DNA of 10,552 nt from a bacterium. GTDB lineage: Bacteria; Krumholzibacteriota; Krumholzibacteria; LZORAL124-64-63. Positions 1-7,336 of the stretch are shown here, one piece after another. Numbering within the stretch: the first letter of the stretch is position 1; every line of letters starts with the position of its first letter. Both the position numbers and the translations under genes were made by a program. The DNA is taken from assembly GCA_021767885.1 (NCBI GenBank), contig JAASSM010000021.1:1-10552 (forward strand), written 5' to 3'. Under the pieces are notes generated by a model. It did not search any database. It was not told where the DNA came from and was given only the letters and a program-made list of their open reading frames with translations.

Positions 1-746
1 AGGGTGTTGCCCACCTCGCCGAAGGTGTCCATGTACGCCTCGTAGGCCCGCTGGCGGACGCCCCGGTCACGGTCGCGGACGTACTTGCCGAAGCGCGCGT
101 GCGAGAGCTCCACGGCGTTGCCCTCGGCGTCCTCGATGGTGGGGAAGCGCAGGTCGGCGTCCGACAGCGCGCTGAAGATGCGGCCCGGGCCGCGGGTCAG
201 GTTGCCCACGGCGGCCAGCAGGGCCTCGCGGTCGGCGTCCAGGGTGTGGGGCCGCATGCGGCGCAGGTCGTCCAGGTGATGGGCGTAGCGCTGCAGCTCG
301 GGGTCCTGCTCCAGGAAGCGATCCACCTGCGCGTCCGGCAGTGCGAGGAGCTCGGGCTCGAACCAGCTCACCGTCTCGGCGAAGCGGGTCGCCAGGCTGC
401 CGGCCCGGCCGCGGCGGGCGGTGTTGGCCGAGTCGCGGGTGTCCTCGTCGCTGCGCATGGACGCGTAGACCGACACCACCTCCAGCTTGCGCTGCACCGC
501 GTGGATGGCCTCGAGGGCCTCGCGCAGGGCCTGCGGGCCGTCGCCCAGGGTGCCGCGGCGGGCGGCCAGGTCGGGCAGCGCCGCCTCCACCGCGGCGAAG
601 GCCAGCTCCCAGGCGGGCCAGCCGTCGAAGATGCGCTCGAGCTTCCACTTGTAGCGCTCGGGGATGGCATGGCGCTCGGGGGCCTCGCCCTGGCCGGGCT
701 GGAAGACGTCCTGATCGAGGCGGGGCGGCAGGGACCGACGGAGCAT
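1..746 (-). CDS. pepF: Oligoendopeptidase F (M3B metallopeptidase), N-terminal part only
   Basis: The first 248 residues of an M3B-family oligoendopeptidase are read from the ATG at 746; the rest lies beyond the left edge. The family are cytoplasmic zinc peptidases that cut short peptides. Visible family features are the RYKWKLERIF stretch (residues 31-40), a long helical N-terminal domain, the RFPTIEDAEGN segment near residue 200, and an ARFGKYVRDRDRGVRQRAYE run before the edge. The HEXXH zinc site belongs to the missing C-terminal half, so activity cannot be judged. The start is supported by AAAGGA (752-757) five bases upstream. The gene follows cheR on the same strand after 171 bases, so it may have its own promoter, but none is convincing. 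The family call is by sequence resemblance and is fairly secure. Confidence 0.88.
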   Translation of the reverse strand, partial: MLRRSLPPRLDQDVFQPGQGEAPERHAIPERYKWKLERIFDGWPAWELAFAAVEAALPDLAARRGTLGDGPQALREALEAIHAVQRKLEVVSVYASMRSDEDTRDSANTARRGRAGSLATRFAETVSWFEPELLALPDAQVDRFLEQDPELQRYAHHLDDLRRMRPHTLDADREALLAAVGNLTRGPGRIFSALSDADLRFPTIEDAEGNAVELSHARFGKYVRDRDRGVRQRAYEAYMDTFGEVGNT

Positions 747-917
747 GGTGATCCTTTCGCGAGACCGGGGAGCCGCCGGCGAGCGGCCGTCGGATGTGAC
801 GGGAAAAGGTAGGGAACCCGCGCACGGGTTGCCAGGATGGCGCCGGCTGCGCTCCTGGCCTGGTCCCGGGGTCCGCGGCCTGCGGGGCCGGGCCTGGCCG
901 CCCCCGGACGGCGGCCG

Positions 918-1772
918 CTACTTCCGGCGATAGGCGGCCGGCATCACGTAGTCGTAGAGCGCGCCGTCGCGGCCCAGCGTCTCGGAGTGGCCGATGTACA
1001 GGTAGCCGCCCGGGACGGTATGGCGGTGGAACCGCTCGATGAGCGCATCGCGCGTCGGCCGGTCGAAGTAGATCATCACGTTGCGGCAGAACACCACGTC
1101 GAAGGCGTTCTTGAACGGGAACGTGGTGTTCATGAGGTTGTGGCGCCGGAAGATCACGCGGCGGCGGATCTCCTCGGCGATCTGCCAGGTGCCCGGCTGC
1201 GGCCCCTTGCGCAGGTACTTGCGCATGAGGTCGCGGGGCATCTGCTGCAGGCGCTCGTCGGCGTAGACCGCCGCCATGGCCGTGCGCAGGGCCACCTGGG
1301 AGATGTCGGTGGCCAGCAGGACCGGCTGCAGGCGGTCGTGGGCCCCGCCCAGGACCTCCTGCAGGAGCATGGCCAGCGTGTAGGGTTCCTCGCCCGAGGA
1401 GCAGCCCGCGCACCAGATGCGCAGCTTGTCGCCGGCCTGCTGCTTGCGCGCCACGATCTCCGGCAGCGCCGTCTTCGCGAAGTGATTGAAGTGGCTGTTC
1501 TCGCGCCAGAAGAAGGTGTGGTTGGTGGAGATGCGGTTGGCCAGCTCCTCGAGGCCCTCGCCGGAGCGGTCCTTCAGCAGCCAGTCCAGGTAGGCCGGAA
1601 AGTCGGCGAAGTCGCGCTGGCGGAGGACCTTCTGCAGGCGGCCCACCACCAGGGACCGCTTCTGGTCGGTGAGGTTGATGCCGAAGTTGTCGTACACGAG
1701 CTGGCGGATGGTCTGGAAGTCGCGCTCGGTGATGCCGAGGCCCTCGGGGGCGGGTGCGGTCTTGGTTGCCAT
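918..1772 (-). CDS. cheR: CheR-type protein-glutamate O-methyltransferase
   Basis: A 284-residue protein, the usual length for CheR, which transfers methyl groups from S-adenosylmethionine to glutamates of chemoreceptors in the cytoplasm. It has the N-terminal helical domain (about residues 15-75), a TNHTFFWRE segment equivalent to the family's TN-x-T-x-FFRE, the SAM-binding loop WCAGCSSGEEPYTLAM, ATDIS, FRRHNLM, FDVVFCRNVMIYFD and the C-terminal GGYLYIGHSE. The ATG at 1772 is chosen because GAGG lies six bases upstream and the protein then has a normal CheR N terminus; an upstream extension of the frame overlaps the response-regulator gene. It sits 41 bases after that gene and is probably co-transcribed with it. 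No receptor, CheA, CheW or CheB is present, so the methylated target is unknown. Confidence 0.92.
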   Translation of the reverse strand: MATKTAPAPEGLGITERDFQTIRQLVYDNFGINLTDQKRSLVVGRLQKVLRQRDFADFPAYLDWLLKDRSGEGLEELANRISTNHTFFWRENSHFNHFAKTALPEIVARKQQAGDKLRIWCAGCSSGEEPYTLAMLLQEVLGGAHDRLQPVLLATDISQVALRTAMAAVYADERLQQMPRDLMRKYLRKGPQPGTWQIAEEIRRRVIFRRHNLMNTTFPFKNAFDVVFCRNVMIYFDRPTRDALIERFHRHTVPGGYLYIGHSETLGRDGALYDYVMPAAYRRK

Positions 1773-1813
1773 GTTGGACCTCGCGGCGCCGTGGCCGCAG
1801 GCAAGCGGTGATG

Positions 1814-2215
1814 TCAGACGGTGATGGGCAGACCGATCTCCTGCAGGGTCTCCAGGAACTTGCGCTTCTCGATGGGCTTGACCACGTAGCCGTCGCAGGC
1901 GTTGGTGAACGCGGCCATGACGTTGTCGTGGTCCTCCAGGGCAGTGGTCATGATCACCCTGGAGTGGTCCGCGTCGGCGATGCCGTGCTCGCGCTCGAGG
2001 GCCCGCAGGCGCTTGAGCGTCTCCTGGCCGTCCATGCCCGGCATCATGATGTCCAGGCAGACGAGGTCGTAGCGCTGCCCGGCCAGCAGGACCTGCTTGA
2101 AGGCGCCCACCGCCTCGTTCCCGTTCACCGCCACGTCGCACTCCCCGTGAGACTGCAGGTAGCGGCAGAGCAACCGGCGGCTGATGAAATCGTCCTCGAC
2201 GACCAGTACGCGCAT
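1814..2215 (-). CDS. Single-domain response regulator (CheY-like receiver)
   Basis: A 133-residue stand-alone receiver domain. It has the acidic pocket E7-D8-D9, the phospho-acceptor D55 in CLDIMMPGMDG, T90/T91 in VIMTTALED and the conserved lysine-proline K113-P114 in GYVVKPIEKRKF. All catalytic positions of a phosphorylatable receiver are present, and there is no output domain. The ATG at 2215 places the first beta-strand (MRVLVVEDD) at the N terminus as in CheY. The upstream Shine-Dalgarno is weak (a GAGAG about seven bases away). It is the first gene of a two-gene unit with cheR, which argues that phosphorylation is linked to adaptation, or that the receiver partners with the methyltransferase. 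The kinase is not encoded here. By family knowledge it would act through protein-protein contacts; the partner is unknown. Confidence 0.9.
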   Translation of the reverse strand: MRVLVVEDDFISRRLLCRYLQSHGECDVAVNGNEAVGAFKQVLLAGQRYDLVCLDIMMPGMDGQETLKRLRALEREHGIADADHSRVIMTTALEDHDNVMAAFTNACDGYVVKPIEKRKFLETLQEIGLPITV

Positions 2216-2322
2216 GTCGGGTCTCTCGCTTCGGACCGGGTCGGCTGCACGGCGTGGGGTCCGATCCACGCCGCCGTTGCGGATCGCCCTTACCTTATCG
2301 TCGCTGTCGCACGGCCATTTAG

Positions 2323-2339
2323 CGCGGAAATGCTCCGCG
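2323..2339 (+). other. Small hairpin just upstream of the fpg ribosome-binding site
   Basis: CGCGGA and TCCGCG form a perfect 6-base stem around a 5-base loop, ending four bases before the AGGGAGG of fpg. If transcribed, it could fold next to the ribosome-binding site. Short GC-rich stems are frequent in DNA of this composition, so a role is only a possibility. Confidence 0.25.
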
Positions 2340-2343
2340 GACC

Positions 2344-2350
2344 AGGGAGG
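2344..2350 (+). promoter_or_regulatory. Ribosome-binding site fixing the TTG start of fpg
   Basis: AGGGAGG lies seven bases before the TTG at 2358. This strong Shine-Dalgarno, together with the obligatory PELPEVE N terminus that follows, decides the start against the in-frame upstream ATG at 2184, which lies inside the divergent response-regulator gene. Confidence 0.8.
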
Positions 2351-2357
2351 CCCGCCG

Positions 2358-3191
2358 TTGCCCGAGTTGCCCGAGGTGGAGAGCGTCGCCCAGGCGCTGA
2401 GGCTGAACCTGCAGGACCGCCGCTGCACCGGCCTGCGCGTGCGCTTCGGCGGCGTGCTCGAGCCCTCCCCGCGGGCGGTGCGGCAGGCCATGGTGGGCCG
2501 GACGCTGACCGGGGTGCGGCGGCACGGGAAGTACCTGATCCTGGAATTCGGTTCCCCGGGCGCCAGCGCGGGGGACCACCTCCGCCGCGTCATGCTCCAC
2601 CTGCGGATGACCGGCCAGGTGTTCGTGCTCGAGGACTACCGGCCCGACCACCACGTGCACCTGACGCTGGATTTCGAGGGGCGCGCGGTGCATTACCGCG
2701 ACATCCGCAAGTTCGGCCGCTGGTGCACGGTGGGGGCGGACTGGCGGACGCGGGAGCTGGCCCACATCGGCCCGGACATGCTCCAGGTGCGGTTCGCGCG
2801 ATGGTACCCCGTGGTGGCGCGGCGGCGGGCCCCCATCAAGTCGGTGCTGCTGGACCAGGGCGTGGCCGCCGGCCTGGGCAACATCTACGTGGACGAGGCC
2901 CTGTTCCGCGCCGGCGTCCATCCGCTGGCGCGCCCGGCCGACCTCTCGCGCGAGGTGCTGCACACCGTGCTGCGCGAGGCGCGCAGCGTCCTGCGGCTGG
3001 CCATCCGGCACGGCGGGACCACCTTCCTGAACTTCACGGACTTCCACGGCCAGCCCGGCAACTTCCGGCGGAAGCTACGGGTCTACGGACGCACCGGCGA
3101 GGCCTGCCGGCGCTGCGGGGGGCGGATCGAGCGGCTGGTGGTGGGGGGCCGGTCGGCGCACTTCTGCGGGGCATGCCAGCCGGAGCGCTGA
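2358..3191 (+). CDS. mutM: Formamidopyrimidine-DNA glycosylase (Fpg/MutM)
   Basis: A 277-residue bifunctional DNA glycosylase/AP lyase that removes 8-oxoguanine and ring-opened purines in base excision repair. The family hallmarks are in order: MPELPEVE, whose proline becomes the catalytic N terminus after Met removal and whose E3 is the catalytic acid; the conserved lysine in HGKYL (K58 counting Met); the lesion-loop residues MTG; DIRKFGR, carrying the arginine and phenylalanine that fill the helix; the helix-two-turn-helix region DQGVAAGLGNIYVDEALF; and a C-terminal zinc finger CRRCGG...FCGACQ with its arginine in GGRSAHFC. No catalytic residue is missing. The start codon is TTG, supported by AGGGAGG and the invariant N terminus. 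It is divergent from the response-regulator gene across 142 bases in which I see no convincing promoter for either direction. Confidence 0.96.
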   Translation: MPELPEVESVAQALRLNLQDRRCTGLRVRFGGVLEPSPRAVRQAMVGRTLTGVRRHGKYLILEFGSPGASAGDHLRRVMLHLRMTGQVFVLEDYRPDHHVHLTLDFEGRAVHYRDIRKFGRWCTVGADWRTRELAHIGPDMLQVRFARWYPVVARRRAPIKSVLLDQGVAAGLGNIYVDEALFRAGVHPLARPADLSREVLHTVLREARSVLRLAIRHGGTTFLNFTDFHGQPGNFRRKLRVYGRTGEACRRCGGRIERLVVGGRSAHFCGACQPER

Positions 3192-3217
3192 ACGCGGCCG
3201 CGGCGGACCGGACCTCG

Positions 3218-3246
3218 TTGATCCTCCCGCCATGGTCTGGTATGCT
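3218..3246 (+). promoter_or_regulatory. Predicted housekeeping promoter with extended -10
   Basis: TTGATC (3218-3223) and TATGCT (3241-3246) are separated by exactly 17 bases, and TGG directly precedes the -10 (TGN extended -10). The expected start is near 3253, giving a leader of about 78 bases before the ATG at 3331. This argues against the in-frame ATG at 3232, which lies inside the promoter. Confidence 0.6.
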
Positions 3247-3330
3247 GCCCCCATCAAGTCCTGGATCTCGACATCGGTGCACCGCGACATCACCAGATCA
3301 TCCATCGCATCAGCGAAGGGACCCCGACGC

Positions 3331-6300
3331 ATGGCTCGACGAGGCATCCTCGCATCCAGCCTCCTGTGCGGCCTGCTCGCGCTGGGCGTCGCACCATCTG
3401 GACGCGCCGACGTCCTCGAGGTGCCGGCGGACCAGCCCACCATCCAGGCGGCCGTCGATGCCGCCGCGCCGGGCGACACCCTCCTGGTGGCCGCCGGGGT
3501 CTTCGAGGAGCAGGTGGTGATCACCACGGAGCTGACCCTGCTCGGCGCCGGGGCCGACAGCACGCGCCTGCAGGCGCCCACGGTCCTGCCCCACGCGGTG
3601 GGCAACACCGAGCTGCGCGGCATCATCTGCGTCGAGGGGCCGGCCAGCGGCGTGACGGTCCGCGGGCTGACCATCGACGGCCTCGGCCGCCATCCCGACA
3701 CCGGCCGCTTCGTGGGCCTGCTCTATTACCGGGCCGTCGGCCTGGTGGAGGACGTGCACATCACCGGCATCCACGAGGCCGTCCCCACCGACCTCATCTC
3801 CGGCATCGGCCTGCTGGTCAGCGGCGGCTTCCAGAACCCCCTGCCCCCCATGACCATCCGCGACGTGACGGTGGAGCGATTCCAGAAGGCCGGTGTGGCC
3901 GTGAGCGGCCAGCTCGCCGACGCCACCCTCGAGGGCATCACCGTCCAGCCGCTGGACATCTACTCCGACGCCGTCCAGAACGGCATCGAGCTGAGCTTCC
4001 TGCCCAAGGTGACGCTCCGGGACTGCACCGTGACCGGCGTCTACTACGACGGCGACCCCTATCCCGAGTACACCTCCGCCGGGATCCTCAGCTACTACAG
4101 CAACGTGGTACGGATCGCCGACAGCGAGCTGCTGGACAACCAGAGCGGCATCTACCTCGTGCAGGCCCGGGCGGACATCCAGGGCGTGACCATCGTGGCG
4201 CCGGAGAACGCGGCGATCTACTGTCACGGGCTGGTCACCGTGGGCACGGTGGTGCCCGCCGCGCGCGGCGCGGACGGGACGGTCCCGGCACCACGTCCGC
4301 TGATGGCCGGGGGCGATCCGCCGGCCCGGCCCCAGGGAACCTACCCGGTCCACGTGCGCGATTGCCTGCTGGACGGCAAGGGACGCATGGCGTCGCGCGG
4401 GTTCGCGCTGCGGTCGGTCACCGCCGACGCCCTCGATTTCGTGGCCGAGCGCTGCCGGGTGGTGGGCTGGGAGACCGGCGTCATCGCCATCGAGGGCAGC
4501 GTGAGCGCCGTCTACGCCCGCCTCAGCGGCTGCCAGATCGAGGACAACCAGAGCTACGGCATCTTCGCCGCCACCGGATCGCCGGTGGACGCCCGCGGGT
4601 GCTGGTTCGGCCATCCCACCGGCCCCTATCACCCGGTGACCAACCCGGCCGGCCTCGGCGACACGGTCACCGACAAGGTGCTCTTCGACCTCTGGCTCAC
4701 CGGCAACGTGGCCCTGCTGCCCCGCCCCCAGGTGATCTCCCTCGCCGACGAGGACGGGACGGCCTATACCGACACCGTCAGCCTCTCCTACCTCGGCGGC
4801 GCGGACGCGTCGATCTACGGGTTCTCCGCCGAGGTGGCCTGGGATCCGGACCTGGTCACCGCCGTGGCCATCGAGCGTCCGGCCGCGGGCGCCTTCGCCG
4901 ACGCCGCGCTCTTCCTGGTCCAGGACCATGCCGCGGGCGCCACCATCGACGCCGCCCTCGGCGGGGCCCAGGACGGCATCCCGCGCGGCGAGCTCTGCCG
5001 CATCCGCTTCGCCGCCGTGGGCACGCCCGACTGGACCAGCGCCCCCCTCGCCTTGACGCTCCATCACGCGCGGGACCGCGAGAACCAGGAGATCACGGGC
5101 CTGGCGCCGGACCCCGGCGCGATGACCGTGGACCTGCAGCCGCCATCGGTCTCGGCGCCCGTGATCCAGAACGAGTCCCTCCCCCACACCGACGACCACG
5201 GCAAGGACGGCGACATGATCTCCGTCCGCGCCGCCATCAGCGACGGCGACCCCGCCTTCGGGGCGGGCAGCATCCGCGGGATCGGTCCCAACATCTTCGG
5301 GGCCGGGATCCTCTATGCCGCCCCGGACAGCTACGTCTCCGGCCAGGCCCTCTGGGCCGCCCGGCCGGCCACCTTCAGCCCCCCCGACGGACCGGTGGGC
5401 TTCTGGGTGGAGGCCCGCGACCCCTCGGGGAACTTCTCCGTGCTGCTGGCCGACACCATCGTCGCCGACAACACGCCGCCCGAGCCGGTGGCCGGCCTGG
5501 TGGCCACGCCGGGCCACAACACCGTCCAGCTCGTCTGGGAGGACGCCGCGGCCGGCGACGCGAACTTCCGTCACGTCAGCGTCCGCTCCGCCGCCTGGCA
5601 GGGCTACCCCTTCTACGACGACCCCGCCCCCGAGGCCCCCGCCGGCCCGGACGACGGCCAGCCCGTCTACCTGGGCCCCGACACCACCGCCACCCTCGCC
5701 TTCGCCGCCGACGGGAGCGAGCGCGACATCCTGGTCCTCGCGGCGTTCAGCGAGGACCTGGCCGGCAACGTCTCGGCCCCGGGGCCGGAGTCCAGCGCCT
5801 GGACCATCAACTACCGCCTCGGGGACGTGCGCGGCGAGGCCTCCGGCTCTCCCGGCGACGGACTGGTGGACCTCTACGACATCACCCGCCTCGGCGACAC
5901 CTACGGCCTGCTCCGCAGCGATCCCGGGTTCGACGGCGCGTGCGACCTGGCCACGGCCGAGGTCCCGGTTCTGGACCTCCCCGAGCCGGACGCGAGCATC
6001 GGCCTGGATGACCTCATGGTCTTCTCCGACCGGTTCTTCCTGGACCAGGCCACGCTCCAGGCCGCCTCCGCGGACCTGGCGCAGGCGCAACGGCGGGGCA
6101 TGGCCGGCGAGGCCCCCCCGGCCACCACCACCCCCCAGCTCGCCTGGCGCCAGAGCGCGCCGCAGATCTGGTCGCTGGTGCTCGAGGCCCCCTGTCCCCA
6201 GCTCAAGGGCCTGGCGCTCACCGGCCCGGCGGTGGACGCGGTCCTGGACCTGCAGCCCGGCGCGCTCCTGGGAGCCCAGTCCGCACCCCACTTCCTGCAT

Positions 6301-6789
6301 GCCGCCGGCGGCGGCTTCTCCGGTCACCTCGCCATGCTGGGCCACGGGATCGGGGTGGTGGGCCACGGCGAGCTGCTCCGCCTCGTCAGCGACCGCCCCG
6401 TGGATCTGCCCACGCCCGCCATCGACGCCCGCGACACCGCCCTGGGCCCGCTGCCCACCAGCCTGCCCACCGCCGCGCCGGGCTCCGCGGGCGGCGCGGA
6501 TGCCGTGCCCGCGGTCTTCGCCAGCCACGGCCCCCACCCCAACCCGTTCAACCCGGCCACCACCCTGGCCTTCGACCTGCCCGCGACCCAGACCGTGCGC
6601 CTGTCCATCTACGGACTGGACGGCCGGCGGGTCTGCACCCTGGTGCAGGGCGCGCTGCCGGCCGGCCGCCACACCGCGCGCTGGGACGGCCGCGACCATG
6701 CCGGCCGGCCCGCCGCGGCCGGCACGTATCTCTACCGGCTGCAGGCCGGGCCGTGGTCGGCCACGGGCAAGCTCGAGCTGGTCAAGTGA
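3331..6789 (+). CDS. Secreted modular protein: beta-helix, cohesin-like, Ig/Fn-like, dockerin-like and FlgD-type C-terminal domains
   Basis: A 1152-residue exported protein of unknown specific function. Residues 1-26 are a signal peptide (basic MARRG, hydrophobic core, likely cut after SGRA). About 27-460 is a right-handed parallel beta-helix of the pectin-lyase-like type, beginning with VPADQPTIQAAVDAAAPGDT and containing repeated short strand-turn units with scattered tyrosines. About 464-604 resembles cohesin (SIYGFSAEVAWDPDLV...). About 607-830 is Ig/fibronectin-III-like. Residues 831-904 are dockerin-like, with two DG/D-rich motifs (GDGLVDLYDI; DASIGLDDLMVFSDRF). About 924-1040 may be a degenerate second cohesin-like domain, and 1067-1152 is a FlgD/type IX-style C-terminal domain with HPNPFNPATT, WDGRD and AGTYLYRLQAG. 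The ATG at 3331 has AAGGGA nine bases upstream and gives the signal peptide. A surface carbohydrate-binding or carbohydrate-active role is possible, but no catalytic residues can be assigned. Confidence 0.85.
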   Translation: MARRGILASSLLCGLLALGVAPSGRADVLEVPADQPTIQAAVDAAAPGDTLLVAAGVFEEQVVITTELTLLGAGADSTRLQAPTVLPHAVGNTELRGIICVEGPASGVTVRGLTIDGLGRHPDTGRFVGLLYYRAVGLVEDVHITGIHEAVPTDLISGIGLLVSGGFQNPLPPMTIRDVTVERFQKAGVAVSGQLADATLEGITVQPLDIYSDAVQNGIELSFLPKVTLRDCTVTGVYYDGDPYPEYTSAGILSYYSNVVRIADSELLDNQSGIYLVQARADIQGVTIVAPENAAIYCHGLVTVGTVVPAARGADGTVPAPRPLMAGGDPPARPQGTYPVHVRDCLLDGKGRMASRGFALRSVTADALDFVAERCRVVGWETGVIAIEGSVSAVYARLSGCQIEDNQSYGIFAATGSPVDARGCWFGHPTGPYHPVTNPAGLGDTVTDKVLFDLWLTGNVALLPRPQVISLADEDGTAYTDTVSLSYLGGADASIYGFSAEVAWDPDLVTAVAIERPAAGAFADAALFLVQDHAAGATIDAALGGAQDGIPRGELCRIRFAAVGTPDWTSAPLALTLHHARDRENQEITGLAPDPGAMTVDLQPPSVSAPVIQNESLPHTDDHGKDGDMISVRAAISDGDPAFGAGSIRGIGPNIFGAGILYAAPDSYVSGQALWAARPATFSPPDGPVGFWVEARDPSGNFSVLLADTIVADNTPPEPVAGLVATPGHNTVQLVWEDAAAGDANFRHVSVRSAAWQGYPFYDDPAPEAPAGPDDGQPVYLGPDTTATLAFAADGSERDILVLAAFSEDLAGNVSAPGPESSAWTINYRLGDVRGEASGSPGDGLVDLYDITRLGDTYGLLRSDPGFDGACDLATAEVPVLDLPEPDASIGLDDLMVFSDRFFLDQATLQAASADLAQAQRRGMAGEAPPATTTPQLAWRQSAPQIWSLVLEAPCPQLKGLALTGPAVDAVLDLQPGALLGAQSAPHFLHAAGGGFSGHLAMLGHGIGVVGHGELLRLVSDRPVDLPTPAIDARDTALGPLPTSLPTAAPGSAGGADAVPAVFASHGPHPNPFNPATTLAFDLPATQTVRLSIYGLDGRRVCTLVQGALPAGRHTARWDGRDHAGRPAAAGTYLYRLQAGPWSATGKLELVK

Positions 6790-6807
6790 GTCGCGCCGCG
6801 ATGCGCC

Positions 6808-7194
6808 TCAGCGCCGGGGATCCTCCAGGCCAGTGATGGCCTCGCGCACGGTCTCCGCCTGCACCAGGCCCGGCAGGGCCTCCAGGCGCCATCGATCCGC
6901 CGGCCGGAAGAGCACGTACCGATGCTCCGCGGTCTGCGGCAGCCACAGGTCCATGACCGGTTCGCGCTGGATGGTCTGCTCGGCGATGCTCAGCAGCAGG
7001 CCGGGCACCTCCAGATCGCAGTGGACCACGCGGTGGACGATGGAGTCGTCGTTGCGCAGGGTCAGGGCCAGGCGCGCGCCGTCGGCCTCCTGCTCGAGGT
7101 CGATGGTGAACCGCGGTTCGGTGTGGCTCAGCTCGCAGCGGCAGCGCAGGCCCAGGGCGCGGCAGGCCTCGGGCAGGGTGGGTGGTCCGGACAT
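6808..7194 (-). CDS. Hypothetical protein, 128 residues, no recognised family
   Basis: I do not recognise this protein. It is soluble, with no signal peptide or membrane segment. The N-terminal half holds a CRC motif (near residues 18-20) and alternating polar/hydrophobic strands (RFTIDLEQ, RLALTLRN, HCDLEV). The C-terminal half has PVMDLWLP and EHRYVLFRPADRW before a short helix, so a mainly beta fold is likely. Start choice: ATG at 7194, with GGAGGGGAG (7202-7210) seven bases upstream. An in-frame ATG at 7212 overlaps that ribosome-binding site and is less likely. The stop lies 18 bases from the stop of the convergent secreted-protein gene. It follows the reductase-rhodanese gene by 187 bases but has its own predicted promoter, so it may not belong to that operon. 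Codon use and GC-rich third positions look like the neighbours, supporting a real gene. Confidence 0.7.
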   Translation of the reverse strand: MSGPPTLPEACRALGLRCRCELSHTEPRFTIDLEQEADGARLALTLRNDDSIVHRVVHCDLEVPGLLLSIAEQTIQREPVMDLWLPQTAEHRYVLFRPADRWRLEALPGLVQAETVREAITGLEDPRR

Positions 7195-7201
7195 GGGCGT
7201 T

Positions 7202-7210
7202 CTCCCCTCC
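7202..7210 (-). promoter_or_regulatory. Ribosome-binding site deciding the start of the 128-residue orphan
   Basis: GGAGGGGAG on the minus strand, seven bases before the ATG at 7194. It overlaps the alternative in-frame ATG at 7212, so the downstream ATG is preferred. Confidence 0.65.
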
Positions 7211-7304
7211 ATACCGGCCCCGACGGGCGAGCCGGCCCGTGGCCCCGGACGGGGCCGATCCTCGACGTGATGCTGGTCAACATGGCGTTCGCGACAATCT
7301 TCTG

Positions 7305-7332
7305 CAGGATCGGCTGATGGCCGCCGATCCTG
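7305..7332. repeat. Perfect inverted repeat at the predicted transcription start of the orphan gene
   Basis: CAGGATCGGC and GCCGATCCTG form a perfect 10-base inverted repeat around an 8-base loop. On the minus strand it begins four bases after the predicted -10, so it spans the expected start site and earliest transcript. No U-tract follows in either direction, which makes an intrinsic terminator unlikely. It fits either an operator for a dimeric repressor or a stable 5' hairpin in the mRNA. A further direct copy of the half-site, GCCGATCCT, occurs at 7254-7262. Confidence 0.6.
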
Positions 7333-7336
7333 AATC

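Noticed and set aside
815..830. AACCCG-CGCA-CGGGTT hairpin after cheR as an intrinsic terminator
   Set aside because: The stem is only six bases. On the minus strand it is followed by CCCTACCTTTTCCC rather than a run of U next to the stem, so it is too weak to call.
1773..2141. Upstream extension of the cheR frame into the response-regulator gene
   Set aside because: The extension is antisense-like, low-complexity sequence overlapping a real gene. The ATG at 1772 has its own Shine-Dalgarno and gives a normal CheR N terminus.
2216..2357. Divergent promoters between the response regulator and fpg
   Set aside because: Several partial -10-like strings (such as around 2291-2299) occur, but none pairs with an acceptable -35 at the right spacing, so no promoter is annotated.
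3367..3369. Cysteine 13 of the secreted protein as a lipoprotein acylation site
   Set aside because: The preceding residues are SLL, and the lipobox needs a small residue directly before the cysteine. A normal signal-peptidase I site after SGRA fits better.
1754..3520. Plus-strand frame overlapping cheR, the response regulator and fpg
   Set aside because: Its translation is repetitive Gly/Arg/Pro/Ala sequence in a different frame from fpg and spans three identified genes.
3310..6699. Open reading frame of over 1100 codons on the minus strand, antisense to the secreted-protein gene
   Set aside because: It is a by-product of GC-rich codon use. Its translation is a low-complexity Gly/Ala/Arg/His/Val mixture with no domain, while the plus-strand frame has a promoter, signal peptide and recognisable domains.
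7241..7256. GGCCCC-GGAC-GGGGCC palindrome upstream of the orphan gene as a terminator of the reductase operon
   Set aside because: No U-tract follows in either direction and such GC palindromes are expected in this composition. It also lies within the predicted leader of the orphan gene.
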